64,000 nt of DNA, from the NCBI RefSeq assembly GCF_015207505.1, contig NZ_JADEWT010000011.1:26201-90200 (forward strand), in the 5' to 3' direction. This stretch comes from Tychonema sp. LEGE 06208 (lineage in GTDB: Bacteria; Cyanobacteriota; Cyanobacteriia; Cyanobacteriales; Microcoleaceae). Positions 16,301 to 26,039 of the stretch are shown here, in pieces. The notes below the pieces were generated by a model, which saw nothing but the letters and a program-made list of their open reading frames with translations, made no database searches and was not told the origin of the DNA. The translations under genes were made by a program, and so were the position numbers. Position 1 is the stretch's first letter. Each line of letters begins with the position of its first letter.

Positions 16301-19114
16301 TCAGATACTAATTATAGGAATAGTAAAGTAAAAAGTCGCTCCTTTTCCTTCTTGAGATTCCACCCAGATGCGCCCGCCGTGGCGTTCCACAATGCGCTTG
16401 CACATCGCCAAACCTATGCCAGTACCGGAATATTCGCGGCGAGAGTGCAGGCGTTGAAAAATAATAAAAATGCGATCGGCATATTGCGGATCGATGCCAA
16501 TGCCCCGATCGCGCACGCTGAACACCCATTCGCTATCTTGCCGGCCCGCAGCGATATGAATCAACGGGATATCTTCGCGACAAAATTTGATACCATTGGC
16601 GAGCAAATTTTGGAATAACTGCACCAGTTGAAATTCATCCGCCATCACGGTTGGCATCGCGTCGCAGGTGATGACAGCTTTTGTTTCGGCGATCGCAATT
16701 TGCAAATTAGACAAACTTTGGTTGACAGCAGCGTTGCAATCGGCTAGCTCAAATTGTTTACTTCGGGTTCCCAGGCGCGAATAGACCAACAAATCATTAA
16801 TCAATTGTTGCATTCTGGTAGCGCCGTCAACAATATAATGAATATATTTATCTGCTTTAGCATCCAAATTGTCTTGATAGCGGTGGGCGAGCAATTGAGC
16901 GTAGCTGGTAACGGCTCGGAGCGGTTCTTGCAAATCGTGGGAAGCCACATAAGCGAATTGTTCTAATTCTTCGTTAGAACGCTTCAAATCTTCTGTAAGT
17001 TGCAGCATTTGTTGCTCTGATTTTTTACGTTTTGTAATGTTATAAACTAAGGCGCAGCATGACAGCATATTTCCCTGGGAGTCCATGACTGGACTGGCAG
17101 ACATATCCGTCCAAATATCTTTACCATCCTTAGTTTTGAATTTGAATTCATGTTGTTCAGCGATCCCTTCCTTGCGACGCTCGAAATTATCGAGAGCTTG
17201 TTGTTTTTCCGGTTCATCCATGAAGTCCCAAAGCGGCCGACCGAACATTTCTAATTCACTATAGCCGAGCATTCGCGACATTGCGCGGTTCACGTAAGTC
17301 GTGACGGCATTGTTATCAATTACCCAAATACCTTCTTTTGCTAATTCAACTATTTGCCTGTATTTGAATTCGCTTTCCTGCAACGCTGTTTCAGTTAGTT
17401 TACGCTCGGTGATATCTTTCATAAAACAGTGATAGCCGTTAAATGTTCCTTCGGCATCGCAAGCTTTGACCATTGTTAATTGATTGTGAAAAAATGAACC
17501 CTTTTTCCGCACACCTCTAGCTTCAACTTCTACTTTGCCCGAAATTAGCATTTCTTGATAAGCTAATGTCAACATCTCAACATCGTCTGGATGCACGGTA
17601 AGCTGCCATTCCATGCCTAGCATTTCTTCCGGTTCGTAACCACATTTACGAGCGTAAGCTCGGTTAACATTCACATAGCGTCCGTCAATGTCCAGCAGCG
17701 AAATGCCTTCCACCGCATTTTGCAGAGCATTGGTGAGGTCGCGCAGCTCTTTTTCAGCTTGTTTGCGTTGCGTAGCTGTCGCCACGGCATCGCTAATATC
17801 CTGACCGATCGCCAAAAAACCAGTAATATTTCCTTCAGTATCAAATAAGGCTGTCACCGACAATTGCACCGGAAACCGCGAACCATCTTTGCGAATGTAA
17901 GTCCATTCATTTTCGTCAGCCATTCCCCCGCGCGGCAAAGTAAAAAAAACTTCCATTCCTGGCTCTATTTTTACTCCCAATTCTTGAGACAAAACTTCCG
18001 CTCTTTTGCTTATCTCCAGAGGATCGTGAATGATGGCTGGCGTGACTTTGCCTACCACTTCTCCGGGGGAATAGCCTAAAAGTTGCTGGGCGGCGCGATT
18101 GAATATTTTAATTTTACCGTCTGGTTCAGTGGAAATAATTGTGTAGTTAGCGCTGTTAAGAATTGTATTTTGTAGTTGCGTCAATTCCAACAAAGTTATC
18201 GCAATTCTTTGTCTGTAAGCTACTTCGTTTTGCAATTGTTGCTTGGAAATTTCCATTTGAGCAGTGCGATCGGCAATTCGATTTTCCAGAGTTTCATTGA
18301 GCAGTCGATTTTCCTCTTCTACCAGCTTGCGTTCTGTAATATCAGTAATCGTACACACATAGCTTTTAACCTCCCCATTTTCTCCGATTTGACCTACAGA
18401 TTGAGCGAAAACCCACTTCACTTGACCGTCGTCAAGACGTTGAAAACGGTACTCAGATTTAAACGGCAATTGCTCCTGCGCGACGCTATACCATTGAGCA
18501 AAAACGCTCTCGCGATCGTCTGGATGAATGCCTCGCAACCACCCTTTACCCAAAGCTTCATCGCCGGTAATTCCAGCAATTTGACACCAGGGTTCGTTGA
18601 CATACAAACAGTCTCCGGCATCGTCAGCATAAAATATTCCAACTGGCGAAGCTTCTGTTAAAGTTTGATAGCGAGCGTCACTTTCTCGGCGTTCGACGAT
18701 TTCTGTTTGCAGTATTTGATTAATTATCTCTAATTGAGCGGGACTCGTGAAAACTAATGCTTCAGGAATTAACGGAATCAATGCGAAAGCTGTGTAAGCA
18801 GAAATGACTGCGGTTATCAGTTTCAAGCTCCCAGAAAGCCAATAAACAGGATGCCAAAGCGTCCAAACTTCCATTATATGAGTAGTGCCGCAGGAGAAAA
18901 TAAAGGCTCCAAACAGCAAAAAAATGTTGCGAAAGGGCAAGTCTTTTCCTTGAGTGCTAAAATAAATCAGCGATACGGGTATTGAATAGTAAGCCAGGGC
19001 AATTATAGAGTCTGACACTACGTGGAGCGCGACTAGATCTCGCTGCCAAAGGTAACAGTGGCCGTGAGAAATATAGTTGCTAGTGAATAACAGGTTATTT
19101 AAAAAAGTCCACAT
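16301..19114 (-). CDS. Ethylene-receptor-like PAS4 sensor histidine kinase
   Basis: A 937-residue membrane kinase. Residues 1-122 form a three-helix domain that matches the plant ETR1 ethylene-binding domain. SDSIIALAYYSIPVSLIYF carries Asp35 and Tyr42, and GAFIFSCGTTHIMEVWT carries Ile72, Cys75 and His79, the equivalents of ETR1 Asp25, Tyr32, Ile62, Cys65 and His69, the last two being copper ligands. Four PAS domains follow (about 145-262, 315-441, 457-570, 582-694). Then come HisKA with His726 (ASHDLQEPLRAV) and HATPase_c with Asn840, DRGIGI and GTGIGLAM. Unlike Synechocystis SynEtr1/UirS, it has PAS domains instead of a CBCR GAF. The Rcp1-like receiver gene follows after 49 bp. Ethylene or another small ligand is inferred. 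Confidence 0.92.
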   Translation of the reverse strand: MWTFLNNLLFTSNYISHGHCYLWQRDLVALHVVSDSIIALAYYSIPVSLIYFSTQGKDLPFRNIFLLFGAFIFSCGTTHIMEVWTLWHPVYWLSGSLKLITAVISAYTAFALIPLIPEALVFTSPAQLEIINQILQTEIVERRESDARYQTLTEASPVGIFYADDAGDCLYVNEPWCQIAGITGDEALGKGWLRGIHPDDRESVFAQWYSVAQEQLPFKSEYRFQRLDDGQVKWVFAQSVGQIGENGEVKSYVCTITDITERKLVEEENRLLNETLENRIADRTAQMEISKQQLQNEVAYRQRIAITLLELTQLQNTILNSANYTIISTEPDGKIKIFNRAAQQLLGYSPGEVVGKVTPAIIHDPLEISKRAEVLSQELGVKIEPGMEVFFTLPRGGMADENEWTYIRKDGSRFPVQLSVTALFDTEGNITGFLAIGQDISDAVATATQRKQAEKELRDLTNALQNAVEGISLLDIDGRYVNVNRAYARKCGYEPEEMLGMEWQLTVHPDDVEMLTLAYQEMLISGKVEVEARGVRKKGSFFHNQLTMVKACDAEGTFNGYHCFMKDITERKLTETALQESEFKYRQIVELAKEGIWVIDNNAVTTYVNRAMSRMLGYSELEMFGRPLWDFMDEPEKQQALDNFERRKEGIAEQHEFKFKTKDGKDIWTDMSASPVMDSQGNMLSCCALVYNITKRKKSEQQMLQLTEDLKRSNEELEQFAYVASHDLQEPLRAVTSYAQLLAHRYQDNLDAKADKYIHYIVDGATRMQQLINDLLVYSRLGTRSKQFELADCNAAVNQSLSNLQIAIAETKAVITCDAMPTVMADEFQLVQLFQNLLANGIKFCREDIPLIHIAAGRQDSEWVFSVRDRGIGIDPQYADRIFIIFQRLHSRREYSGTGIGLAMCKRIVERHGGRIWVESQEGKGATFYFTIPIISI

Positions 19115-19580
19115 GATAAAGGAATGGGTAATGGGGAATCGGGAAGGGGTAATGGGTAATTGGTAATTGGTAATTGGTAATTGAGTAACGGGGAATTTAA
19201 CCCAATAACTTATAACTTATCTCAAATTTTTGAAATATACATAAGACCGGGCAAATGGAATTCGCACGCCAAACAAACGAAACCCACCGCAGCGGGTTAA
19301 CGTTTGATTTTCTTCCGTCTTCAGTCTTCAGTCTTCAGTCTTCCGTTTTCCTGATGACGTTGGACGGAAAGCTCCGGGGGGAAAGCAAAACATGACTAAT
19401 GACTAATGACAACGTATAGGGCCCGCACGCACCATCCACCGCCCCTACTGACTGATGACTAATGACTAATGACTGATGACTAATGACTAATGACTAATGA
19501 CTAATGACTAATGACTTCTTCCCTCTTCCTTCTTCCCTCTTCCTTCTTCCTTCTTCCTTCTTCCTTCTTCCTTCTCCTAT
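19115..19580. repeat. Intergenic STRR-type heptamer arrays
   Basis: A noncoding stretch between the kinase start and the transketolase terminator. It holds GGTAATT repeats (about 19150-19183), a CAGTCTT run (19320-19343), a TAATGAC/TGATGAC array (about 19393-19415 and 19446-19515) and a CTTCTTC/CCTTCTT run (19516-19575). Short tandem heptamers of this kind are established for cyanobacterial intergenic DNA. The kinase promoter must lie in its left part. Confidence 0.8.
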
Positions 19581-19611
19581 AAAAAAAAGGGGCGAGCCAA
19601 AAGCCCGCCCC
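19581..19611 (-). terminator. Rho-independent terminator of tkt
   Basis: Read on the minus strand, GGGGCG pairs with CGCCCC (19606-19611 with 19589-19594), closing a short loop, and eight T follow (A run at 19581-19588). It is 22 bp beyond the transketolase stop. Confidence 0.85.
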
Positions 19612-19633
19612 ATCATTCATTATGCTACTGCGA

Positions 19634-21649
19634 TTAACCCAAGAGTGCCTTAGCTTTAGCCACCACATTATCAACGGTGTAGCCAAACTTTTCTAAAGCA
19701 ACGGGGCCTGGTGCGGAGGCGCCGAAGGTGTCGATGCTGATGCTGTCGCCTTCGGAACCTAAATAACGTCCCCAGCCGAAGCTAGAAGCTGCTTCAACTG
19801 CTAACCGTTTGGTAACAGCTTTCGGGAGTACAGATTCGCGGTAAGCGGCATCTTGTGCGTCGAACAATTTCCAGCAAGGCATGGAAACGACGCGGACTTT
19901 TTTGCCTGCGGCGCGCAATTTTTCAGCGGCATCAACGCAGAGGTATGTTTCGCCACCGGTGCCGATTAAAATGATGTCGGGAGTGCCGCCGTCGTCGGAC
20001 AAAATGTAAGCGCCTTTGGCTGTTCCTTCGATCGAGCTTCCGGCCAAATTCGGCAAGTTTTGACGGGACAAAGCCATTAATGTGGGGCGTTTGGGGCTTT
20101 CAACTGCCACTTTATAAGCACCGGATGTTTCGTTTCCATCCGCAGGGCGCATCACCAACAAATTGGGGATGGCGCGCAGGGAAGCGATGGTTTCGACTGG
20201 TTGGTGAGTGGGGCCATCTTCGCCCAAAGCTACGGAGTCGTGAGTCATGACATAGATGACTCCAGCTTCCGAGAGTGCGGAGAGGCGAATTGCACCGCGC
20301 ATATAGTCGGCAAATACCAAGAATGTGGCGCAGTAAGGAATCAAACCGCCGTGGAGTAGCAGACCATTGGCGATCGCGCCCATAGCGTGTTCCCGCACGC
20401 CAAAGCGCAGGTTGCGTCCTTCGTATTGACCTTTTTGGAAATCTTTTTCACCCTTAAGCAGAGTCATGTTAGAAGATGCCAAGTCAGCCGAACCGCCGAT
20501 CAATTCAGGTAGGACAGCAGCCAAAGCATTCAAACATTTTCCAGAATGATTCCGAGTCGAATCAGCCTTATCTTCTGCCTTGTAAGTCGGGAGAACTTTA
20601 TCCCAACCTTCGGGAAGTTTGCCAGCAACCGTGCGTTCGTATTCTGCTGCTTCGGCGGGATATTTTGCTTTATAATCTGCAAAAGTTTTATTCCATTCTT
20701 CTTCGGATGCAGCACCGCGATCGACTGCTTTGCGGAAGTGAGCCAAAGCATCATCAGGAATTTCAAACGGTGCGTATTCCCACTTCAAGAAATCGCGAGT
20801 TGCTTTCACTTCATCGGTACCCAAAGCCGCACCGTGAGAACTGTAAGAATTGCGCTTGTTGGGAGAACCATAACCGATGACTGTGCGGACTTTAATCAGA
20901 GACGGTTTGTCCGTGACTTTTTTGGCTTCTTCAATAGCTTTGTGAACTGCTTCTGCGTTAGTATCTTCGTCTAGGTTGGTATTGTCTACTGTAATGACGT
21001 GCCAGTTGTAGGCTTCAAAACGCTTGCCGACATCTTCAGTAAAGGCCAAGTTAGTGTCGCCTTCAATGGAAATGTGATTGTCATCGTAGAGGGCGATTAA
21101 TTTGCCAAGTCCGAGGTGTCCGGCCAAAGAACAAGCTTCGCCAGAAATACCTTCCATGTGACAGCCGTCACCCATGATGACATAGGTGTAGTGGTCAACA
21201 ATGGTGCTATCGGGCTTGTTAAACTTGGCAGCGAGGTGAGCTTCTGCCATTGCCAAACCGACGGCGTTAGCAATGCCTTGTCCCAGGGGGCCGGTGGTGA
21301 CTTCTACGCCTTCGGTGACGAAGTTTTCCGGGTGTCCGGGGGTTTTGGATTCCCACTGACGGAATTGCTTGATGTCGTCGAGGCTGACGCTATCGTAGCC
21401 GGCGAGGTACATGAGGGCGTACTGCAGCATACAGCCGTGGCCGGCGGAGAGTACGAAGCGATCGCGATTGAACCACTTAGGGTTTTTAGGGTTGAACCGC
21501 ATGAAGCGATCCCACAGTACGAAGGCCATAGGCGCAGCGCCCATCGGTAGTCCTGGGTGTCCTGATTTTGCTTTTTCTACCGCATCGATGGCGAGAAAGC
21601 GGATAGAGTTAATGCAGAGTTCTTCGATTGATTGGGTTGCAACAGCCAT
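19634..21649 (-). CDS. tkt: Transketolase
   Basis: A 671-residue thiamine-diphosphate enzyme, standard length, that moves two-carbon ketol units in the Calvin cycle and the pentose phosphate pathway. Landmarks in order: [15 protein letters not shown] near the N-terminus; TPP-binding [14 protein letters not shown] with NH in [12 protein letters not shown]; the middle-domain catalytic Glu in [31 protein letters not shown]; and the C-terminal domain. The start is ATG at 21649. It is a monocistronic unit with its own terminator. Nothing unusual in the sequence. Confidence 0.97.
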   Translation of the reverse strand: MAVATQSIEELCINSIRFLAIDAVEKAKSGHPGLPMGAAPMAFVLWDRFMRFNPKNPKWFNRDRFVLSAGHGCMLQYALMYLAGYDSVSLDDIKQFRQWESKTPGHPENFVTEGVEVTTGPLGQGIANAVGLAMAEAHLAAKFNKPDSTIVDHYTYVIMGDGCHMEGISGEACSLAGHLGLGKLIALYDDNHISIEGDTNLAFTEDVGKRFEAYNWHVITVDNTNLDEDTNAEAVHKAIEEAKKVTDKPSLIKVRTVIGYGSPNKRNSYSSHGAALGTDEVKATRDFLKWEYAPFEIPDDALAHFRKAVDRGAASEEEWNKTFADYKAKYPAEAAEYERTVAGKLPEGWDKVLPTYKAEDKADSTRNHSGKCLNALAAVLPELIGGSADLASSNMTLLKGEKDFQKGQYEGRNLRFGVREHAMGAIANGLLLHGGLIPYCATFLVFADYMRGAIRLSALSEAGVIYVMTHDSVALGEDGPTHQPVETIASLRAIPNLLVMRPADGNETSGAYKVAVESPKRPTLMALSRQNLPNLAGSSIEGTAKGAYILSDDGGTPDIILIGTGGETYLCVDAAEKLRAAGKKVRVVSMPCWKLFDAQDAAYRESVLPKAVTKRLAVEAASSFGWGRYLGSEGDSISIDTFGASAPGPVALEKFGYTVDNVVAKAKALLG

Positions 21650-22245
21650 AATTCTGGTTTTTATATGTATGAGAGAGTGTGTGCGAGCTCATATTCGGTC
21701 AATTGACCGTGATTGTTGTAGGGGCGAGTTAACCAATAATCCTCATCAAAACCAGAGTTTTAGTAAACGCCCCAAACCAAATAGTACGATCGACCGACCG
21801 GACACGATCTGTGTGGTCAATTTTGGCAGAAGTGCGATGAGTCGAGTTCGATCGCTCGCGTGTCTGCTATTGAGTTTCTGTGGAACTGCCGTGAGACTGC
21901 ACTACATATCATCTCACCTGTTGCGACCGACAGACAACTTAATTTTTTAATGTTTCGCCCGCTTTATGCTGTCGATAACAATTTGCGATCGCAAATATTT
22001 CAGCAGCCAGGGTACAAAAAGCAGCGTGTATCTGAATTATTTAGCAAATTGGCCCCGTCAGGCAGCTCAGTTATGATAGAGTTTGGTGTTTCTGACATCT
22101 TGCACCTGTTGCGATCGAGCTTTCGGGCATCCGCCCTCGGCCTACCCACCAAAGAATTGAGTTGTGGAACAGACCAGAAAGCCTGTGAATGTGACAATGC
22201 AGTGCAAGATCTAAGATATTGGTAATTTTAACTAGGCAATAACTA
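21650..22245. other. Intergenic region between tkt and lysS
   Basis: About 600 bp between divergent genes. Open frames here are short and unlike proteins (for example 21860-22225), and no repeat array or RNA fold stands out. It likely contains the tkt promoter and leader on the left and the lysS promoter on the right. Confidence 0.5.
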
Positions 22246-23799
22246 ATGACTCTGAGTGAAGCCGAAGTCCGCAGTCAAAAAGTAGACGAACTGCGATCGC
22301 AAGGCATAGAACCGTATCCCAGTCAATCCTACGCGCGATCGCACACAGCCCAACAAGTTCGCGAAATATTTAGTCAGCCAGGAAAAGAACTCGAAAACGG
22401 ACAAAGCGACCCCGAAGAAATTCCCCTGCGATTAGCCGGCCGCATTATTTCCAAGCGAGACAGCGGCAAAATTGGCTTCATCGATTTAAAAGACACCACA
22501 GATAAAATTCAACTCAAAATCGAAAAAGCCATCGTCACCGGCGAAGTCGGTTTGAGCTTTGAACAAATCAAAAAATTGCTTGATGTCGGCGATTTTGTCG
22601 GCGTAGAAGGTATCGGCTGCCGCACCCCCAGGGGAGAACTTTCTATTTTAGTCCGGGAATTCACGCTTTTATCAAAAGCTACGATCCAATTTCCCGATGC
22701 TTATTACGGCATCAACGACCCCGAAGTTTGCCGCCGCCACCGCGAAATGGACTTAGCAAGCAACCAAGAAGCCCTCAACCGTTTCATGCTACGCAGCCGC
22801 ATCGTCCAAAGCATCCGTTCCTATCTTTGGAAAGCCAACTTTTACGAAATAGAAACGCCGACACTGCAAGCTATTTACGGCGGTGCAGCCGCTAAACCAT
22901 TCATCACCCACCACAATGCTTTAGAAGTAGATTTGTATTTGCGCGTCGCCCCCGAATTGTTCTTAAAAAGAGCAATTTGTGGCGGTTTCGAGCGAGTATT
23001 TGAACTAGGAAAAGCCTTTAGAAATGAGGGCATTGACAGCACCCACAATCCCGAATTTACCTCCTTAGAAGTTTACCAAGCCTATGCAGATGTATTCGAC
23101 ATTTTAACAGTTGTCGAAGACGTGATTTGTTTCGCAGCAGCAGAAGTATTTGGCGATGTGCGGGAAATAGAAAATCAGGGAGAAACAATCAGTTTAGAAC
23201 GTAAATACGACTACAGCGAAAAATATCCCGGTTTTAGCGGCAAACACTGGCAAGTGAAAACAATGGTAGAAGCTGTCAGAGACGAGTTTGGACTGGATTT
23301 TGACAGTTTGGACTTAGAAAGTGCAATATCCTCCGCAACCAAACTAGAAATGCACCTATCTCAGCTAGAAAAACAGAGTTTAGGCTACGTGCTCTACGCA
23401 GTTTTTGACAAATTAGTTGTTCCCAAACTAATTCAACCTACATTCATCATCGACTACCCAGTCGAAGTCAGTCCCCTCGCCAAAGGACACCGCAGCAAAC
23501 CCGGATTTGTCGAGCGTTTCGAGCTATTTATCAACGGCACAGAATACTCCAACGGATTCTCAGAATTGAACGATCCGAAAGAGCAAAGAAAGCGGTTTGA
23601 AGAACAATTAGCACAGAAAAATGCAGGAGATGACGAAGCGCATCCAATGGATGAAGATTTCATCCAAGCGCTATCTTTAGGAATGCCAAATTGTGCCGGA
23701 ATGGGCATCGGTGTAGACAGATTGGTAATGCTTTTAACCAATACTCAAAGCATCCGAGATGCCGTGATGTTCCCAACAATGCGGCCTGTCAAAGATTGA
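22246..23799 (+). CDS. lysS: Lysyl-tRNA synthetase, class II
   Basis: A 517-residue class IIb aminoacyl-tRNA synthetase that charges tRNA-Lys. An N-terminal OB-fold anticodon domain (about 60-155, LAGRIISKRDSGKIGFIDLKD) is followed by the catalytic core with motif 2 in FELGKAFRNEGID, then HNPEFTSLEVYQAY and motif 3 in GMGIGVDRLVMLL. The end is SIRDAVMFPTMRP. The text differs from what I expect for the common cyanobacterial LysRS (for example CAGMGIG rather than GGLGIG). It could be a second or alternative synthetase in this genome; a lysine-charging role is still the best call. Confidence 0.9.
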   Translation: MTLSEAEVRSQKVDELRSQGIEPYPSQSYARSHTAQQVREIFSQPGKELENGQSDPEEIPLRLAGRIISKRDSGKIGFIDLKDTTDKIQLKIEKAIVTGEVGLSFEQIKKLLDVGDFVGVEGIGCRTPRGELSILVREFTLLSKATIQFPDAYYGINDPEVCRRHREMDLASNQEALNRFMLRSRIVQSIRSYLWKANFYEIETPTLQAIYGGAAAKPFITHHNALEVDLYLRVAPELFLKRAICGGFERVFELGKAFRNEGIDSTHNPEFTSLEVYQAYADVFDILTVVEDVICFAAAEVFGDVREIENQGETISLERKYDYSEKYPGFSGKHWQVKTMVEAVRDEFGLDFDSLDLESAISSATKLEMHLSQLEKQSLGYVLYAVFDKLVVPKLIQPTFIIDYPVEVSPLAKGHRSKPGFVERFELFINGTEYSNGFSELNDPKEQRKRFEEQLAQKNAGDDEAHPMDEDFIQALSLGMPNCAGMGIGVDRLVMLLTNTQSIRDAVMFPTMRPVKD

Positions 23800-23941
23800 T
23801 TAGAGGGGAGCATCTCATATTTGTAAAAAGACTTCTTTTGACTCCTTCTTTCTTCCTCTTTCCTCCTGTCTCCTGTCTCCTGCCTCCTACCTCCAATTTC
23901 TAGCTTGGCTGCAAAAGTGAGATGCTCCCGATTAGAGTTAC

Positions 23942-24032
23942 TTTTTCAACCGCAGATATTTGCGGATTAACACAGATAAACGCCGATGAAATTACATCGG
24001 CGTTTATCCGCGTTTATCTGCGGTTGAAAAAC
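23942..24032. terminator. Large inverted repeat between convergent genes
   Basis: Left arm 23942-23988 (TTTTTCAACCGCAGAT...) and right arm 23995-24032 are complementary apart from small bulges, closing on a 6-nt loop. It sits between the lysS stop and the stop of the minus-strand TerD gene, so it can end transcription from both sides. Its text (CACAGATAAACGCCGATG) looks like a dispersed palindromic repeat rather than a single-copy terminator. Confidence 0.65.
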
Positions 24033-24042
24033 ATTTTTAATC

Positions 24043-24642
24043 TCACCGCATAAACGAACCGACAACACCGTTCATATCTTCAGTCAAAGGATTTCCCAAA
24101 GCCTTAAATTTCCACTCGCTACCTTCTCGATAAACTTCTCCCATCAACATATTTAATTTGCCTTCATAGGAAGGGTCATTTGACAAGCGATAGCGAGCGA
24201 TTTCTTTACCGGCTGCATCTACAGCCCTGACGTAAGCATTTTCTACCATGCCAAAATGCTGTTTTCTTTCTTTACCATTGTAAATATTTACACCCAAGAT
24301 AATTTTGTGATATTGTGCTGGCAACGAGCTGAGTTTCACCAATATTTGTTCGTCGTCGCCGTCTCCCTCCCCGGTGAGATTGTCGCCGGAGTGTACAACT
24401 GTTTTGTCCTTTGATTCTAAATGAGAGTAATAAATTACATCTTCTTTGTAAGCTTTTAATTTGCCATTTTCCCCCAGTAGCAAAGCGTAGGAATCTAGGT
24501 CAAAATTTGCACCGCTACTTCTGCCGAAAAGACCTTTTTTAACTTGCGCGACATCCCAGCCCAAAGCCATTGTCAATCGGGATAAGTCGTATTCACTTTT
24601 GCTGAGAACAATTGATTGTCCTTTTGTCAAGTTGATAGCCAT
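24043..24642 (-). CDS. TerD-family protein (stress/tellurium resistance type)
   Basis: A 199-residue TerD-domain protein. The domain starts at residue 1 (MAINLTKGQSIVLSK), with the calcium-site text FDLDSYALLL near 45-55, GDNLTGEGDGDDEQI near 90 and a final strand region GSEWKFKALGNPL. TerD proteins bind calcium and occur in stress-response islands, probably with membrane-associated partners. A short insertion (VAQVKKGLFGRSSG) between GWD and the FDLD motif distinguishes it from its neighbour at 24872. No TerC or other ter genes are nearby, so this is a reduced ter locus of two paralogues. Confidence 0.92.
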   Translation of the reverse strand: MAINLTKGQSIVLSKSEYDLSRLTMALGWDVAQVKKGLFGRSSGANFDLDSYALLLGENGKLKAYKEDVIYYSHLESKDKTVVHSGDNLTGEGDGDDEQILVKLSSLPAQYHKIILGVNIYNGKERKQHFGMVENAYVRAVDAAGKEIARYRLSNDPSYEGKLNMLMGEVYREGSEWKFKALGNPLTEDMNGVVGSFMR

Positions 24643-24751
24643 TGTTTTGTGATTTTGTAAGGTTTATCGTGCAATATGGGATTGATCAAAAGACCGGGCG
24701 GTTTCAACAGTACGTCCGATTTGTTTATTCCCAGGATATCCCTTGCAGCAT

Positions 24752-24809
24752 CCCCCTTAAGAAAGGGGACGAAAGATAACTCTCTTGTCCCCTCCCTTTT
24801 TTAAGGGGG
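24752..24809. repeat. Imperfect inverted repeat between TerD genes
   Basis: Left arm CCCCCTTAAGAAAGGGGAC (24752-24770) is matched by a right arm from GTCCCC (24787) to AAGGGGG (about 24809), with one small asymmetry. It is in the 229-bp gap between two same-strand TerD genes and could attenuate transcription between them, or be a mobile palindrome. Confidence 0.6.
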
Positions 24810-24871
24810 AGTAGGGGGAAAGCTAAGGGGGGATCGACTTGATCTGAACCGTATTGTTTTATATCGACCTT

Positions 24872-25444
24872 TTATCCGGCATACTTGTCTACAAAGCTTT
24901 GCAAGCCTGAATTGTAGCCATCTCCAACTGCTTGGAACCTCCACTCGCCATCTTTCTTGTAGAGTCTGCCAAACTCCACCGCAGTCTCGCGAGAAAAATC
25001 CTCATCCAAATCGTACTTCGTGATTTCTGTGTTAGTAGTGGTATCGTAAATCCTGATAAAAGCATTCCGCACTTGACCGAAGTTTTGCCTTCTCGATTCG
25101 GCTTCGTGGATGGTGACAACAAACACAATTTCTTCTACAGAAGGATCGACTTTGGTTAAATCGACTGTAACGGTTTCATCATCGCCCAATCCTTCTCCGG
25201 TTGTGCTATCTCCCAGATGTATTACAGAACCGTCCGGCGACTGTTTGTTGTTGTAGAAAACAAAGTATTTTTCGCTGGGAATTTTGCCAGCAGAACCCAA
25301 CATAAACACGGAAGCATCTAAGTCAAACGCTGCGCCGGTGTCTGTAGCATTGGTATCCCATCCCAAACCGATCCCGGCATTTTTCAGCCCCGGTGCTTCT
25401 TTAGATAGATTGATTCTCCCGCCTTTTTCCAAGTTAATAGACAT
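24872..25444 (-). CDS. terD: TerD-family protein (canonical)
   Basis: A 190-residue protein closely following the TerD/TerE consensus: MSINLEKGGRINLSKEAPGL, GIGLGWDTN, AAFDLDASVFML, GDSTTGEGLGDDE, IVFVVTIHEAESRRQNFGQV, FIRIYD and GEWRFQAVGDGY. The Asp-rich segments are the calcium-binding loops of the family. It lies upstream of the second TerD gene on the same strand and 55 bp downstream of the deformylase start region, with its own likely promoter in that gap. The role in tellurite or general stress resistance is inferred from the family. Confidence 0.95.
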   Translation of the reverse strand: MSINLEKGGRINLSKEAPGLKNAGIGLGWDTNATDTGAAFDLDASVFMLGSAGKIPSEKYFVFYNNKQSPDGSVIHLGDSTTGEGLGDDETVTVDLTKVDPSVEEIVFVVTIHEAESRRQNFGQVRNAFIRIYDTTTNTEITKYDLDEDFSRETAVEFGRLYKKDGEWRFQAVGDGYNSGLQSFVDKYAG

Positions 25445-25499
25445 TCGCCCTCCTATTCACAACATCAATCTTAGTTACCGATCGCCATTATATCAATTA

Positions 25500-26033
25500 T
25501 CACAGGAGCTTGACAAATTGCTGCTGGTACTCATCCTCTGACATCAGTTCTCGGGTATTTTCCACCCTGTCTAAAAATACGATGCCCTCTAAATGGTCGT
25601 ATTCGTGTTGAAAAATCCGGGCTACAAAGTCTGTAAGTTCTTGTCTGTGGACTTTGCCGTCTCTACTGGTGTATTCTATCTCGATCGCCCTACTTCTGGG
25701 CACCAACCCGCGAATCCCCGGAATACTCAAACAGCCTTCCCAGTCTTTGACTGTTTCTGTGGATGCAGCGAGAATCCGGGGATTAATCATCGCCGTCGGT
25801 TCCATCTTAGGGGCTTGGGGATAGCGCAGGTTGGGGCGGGATGCGACGATGAACAGCCGATCGCACTTCGCCGCTTGGGGGGCCGCAATCCCTACTCCGT
25901 TCGCCTGTTGGACAGTAGAGATTAGGTTGTCGATTAGCTGTTGAATGCGATCGTCCTTAACATTCTCGACAACTTGCGACGGTTGGCGTAATACCGGATT
26001 TCCTAATTGTGAAATTTGCAATATTTCTGACAT
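25500..26033 (-). CDS. def: Peptide deformylase
   Basis: A 177-residue metalloenzyme that removes the formyl group from nascent N-terminal Met. All three motifs are intact: GVGIAAPQ (46-53, catalytic Gln), EGCLSIPG with metal ligand Cys101, and HEYDH (143-147) with metal-binding His143 and His147 and catalytic Glu144. The length and order are normal. Upstream (26040-26130) lies a heptamer repeat tract, so the promoter must be short or inside the repeats. Confidence 0.96.
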   Translation of the reverse strand: MSEILQISQLGNPVLRQPSQVVENVKDDRIQQLIDNLISTVQQANGVGIAAPQAAKCDRLFIVASRPNLRYPQAPKMEPTAMINPRILAASTETVKDWEGCLSIPGIRGLVPRSRAIEIEYTSRDGKVHRQELTDFVARIFQHEYDHLEGIVFLDRVENTRELMSEDEYQQQFVKLL

Positions 26034-26039
26034 ATTTTT

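Noticed and set aside
21860..22225. 121-codon plus-strand frame between tkt and lysS
   Set aside because: No protein-like text, no Shine-Dalgarno and a GCGATCGC-driven composition; treated as noncoding.
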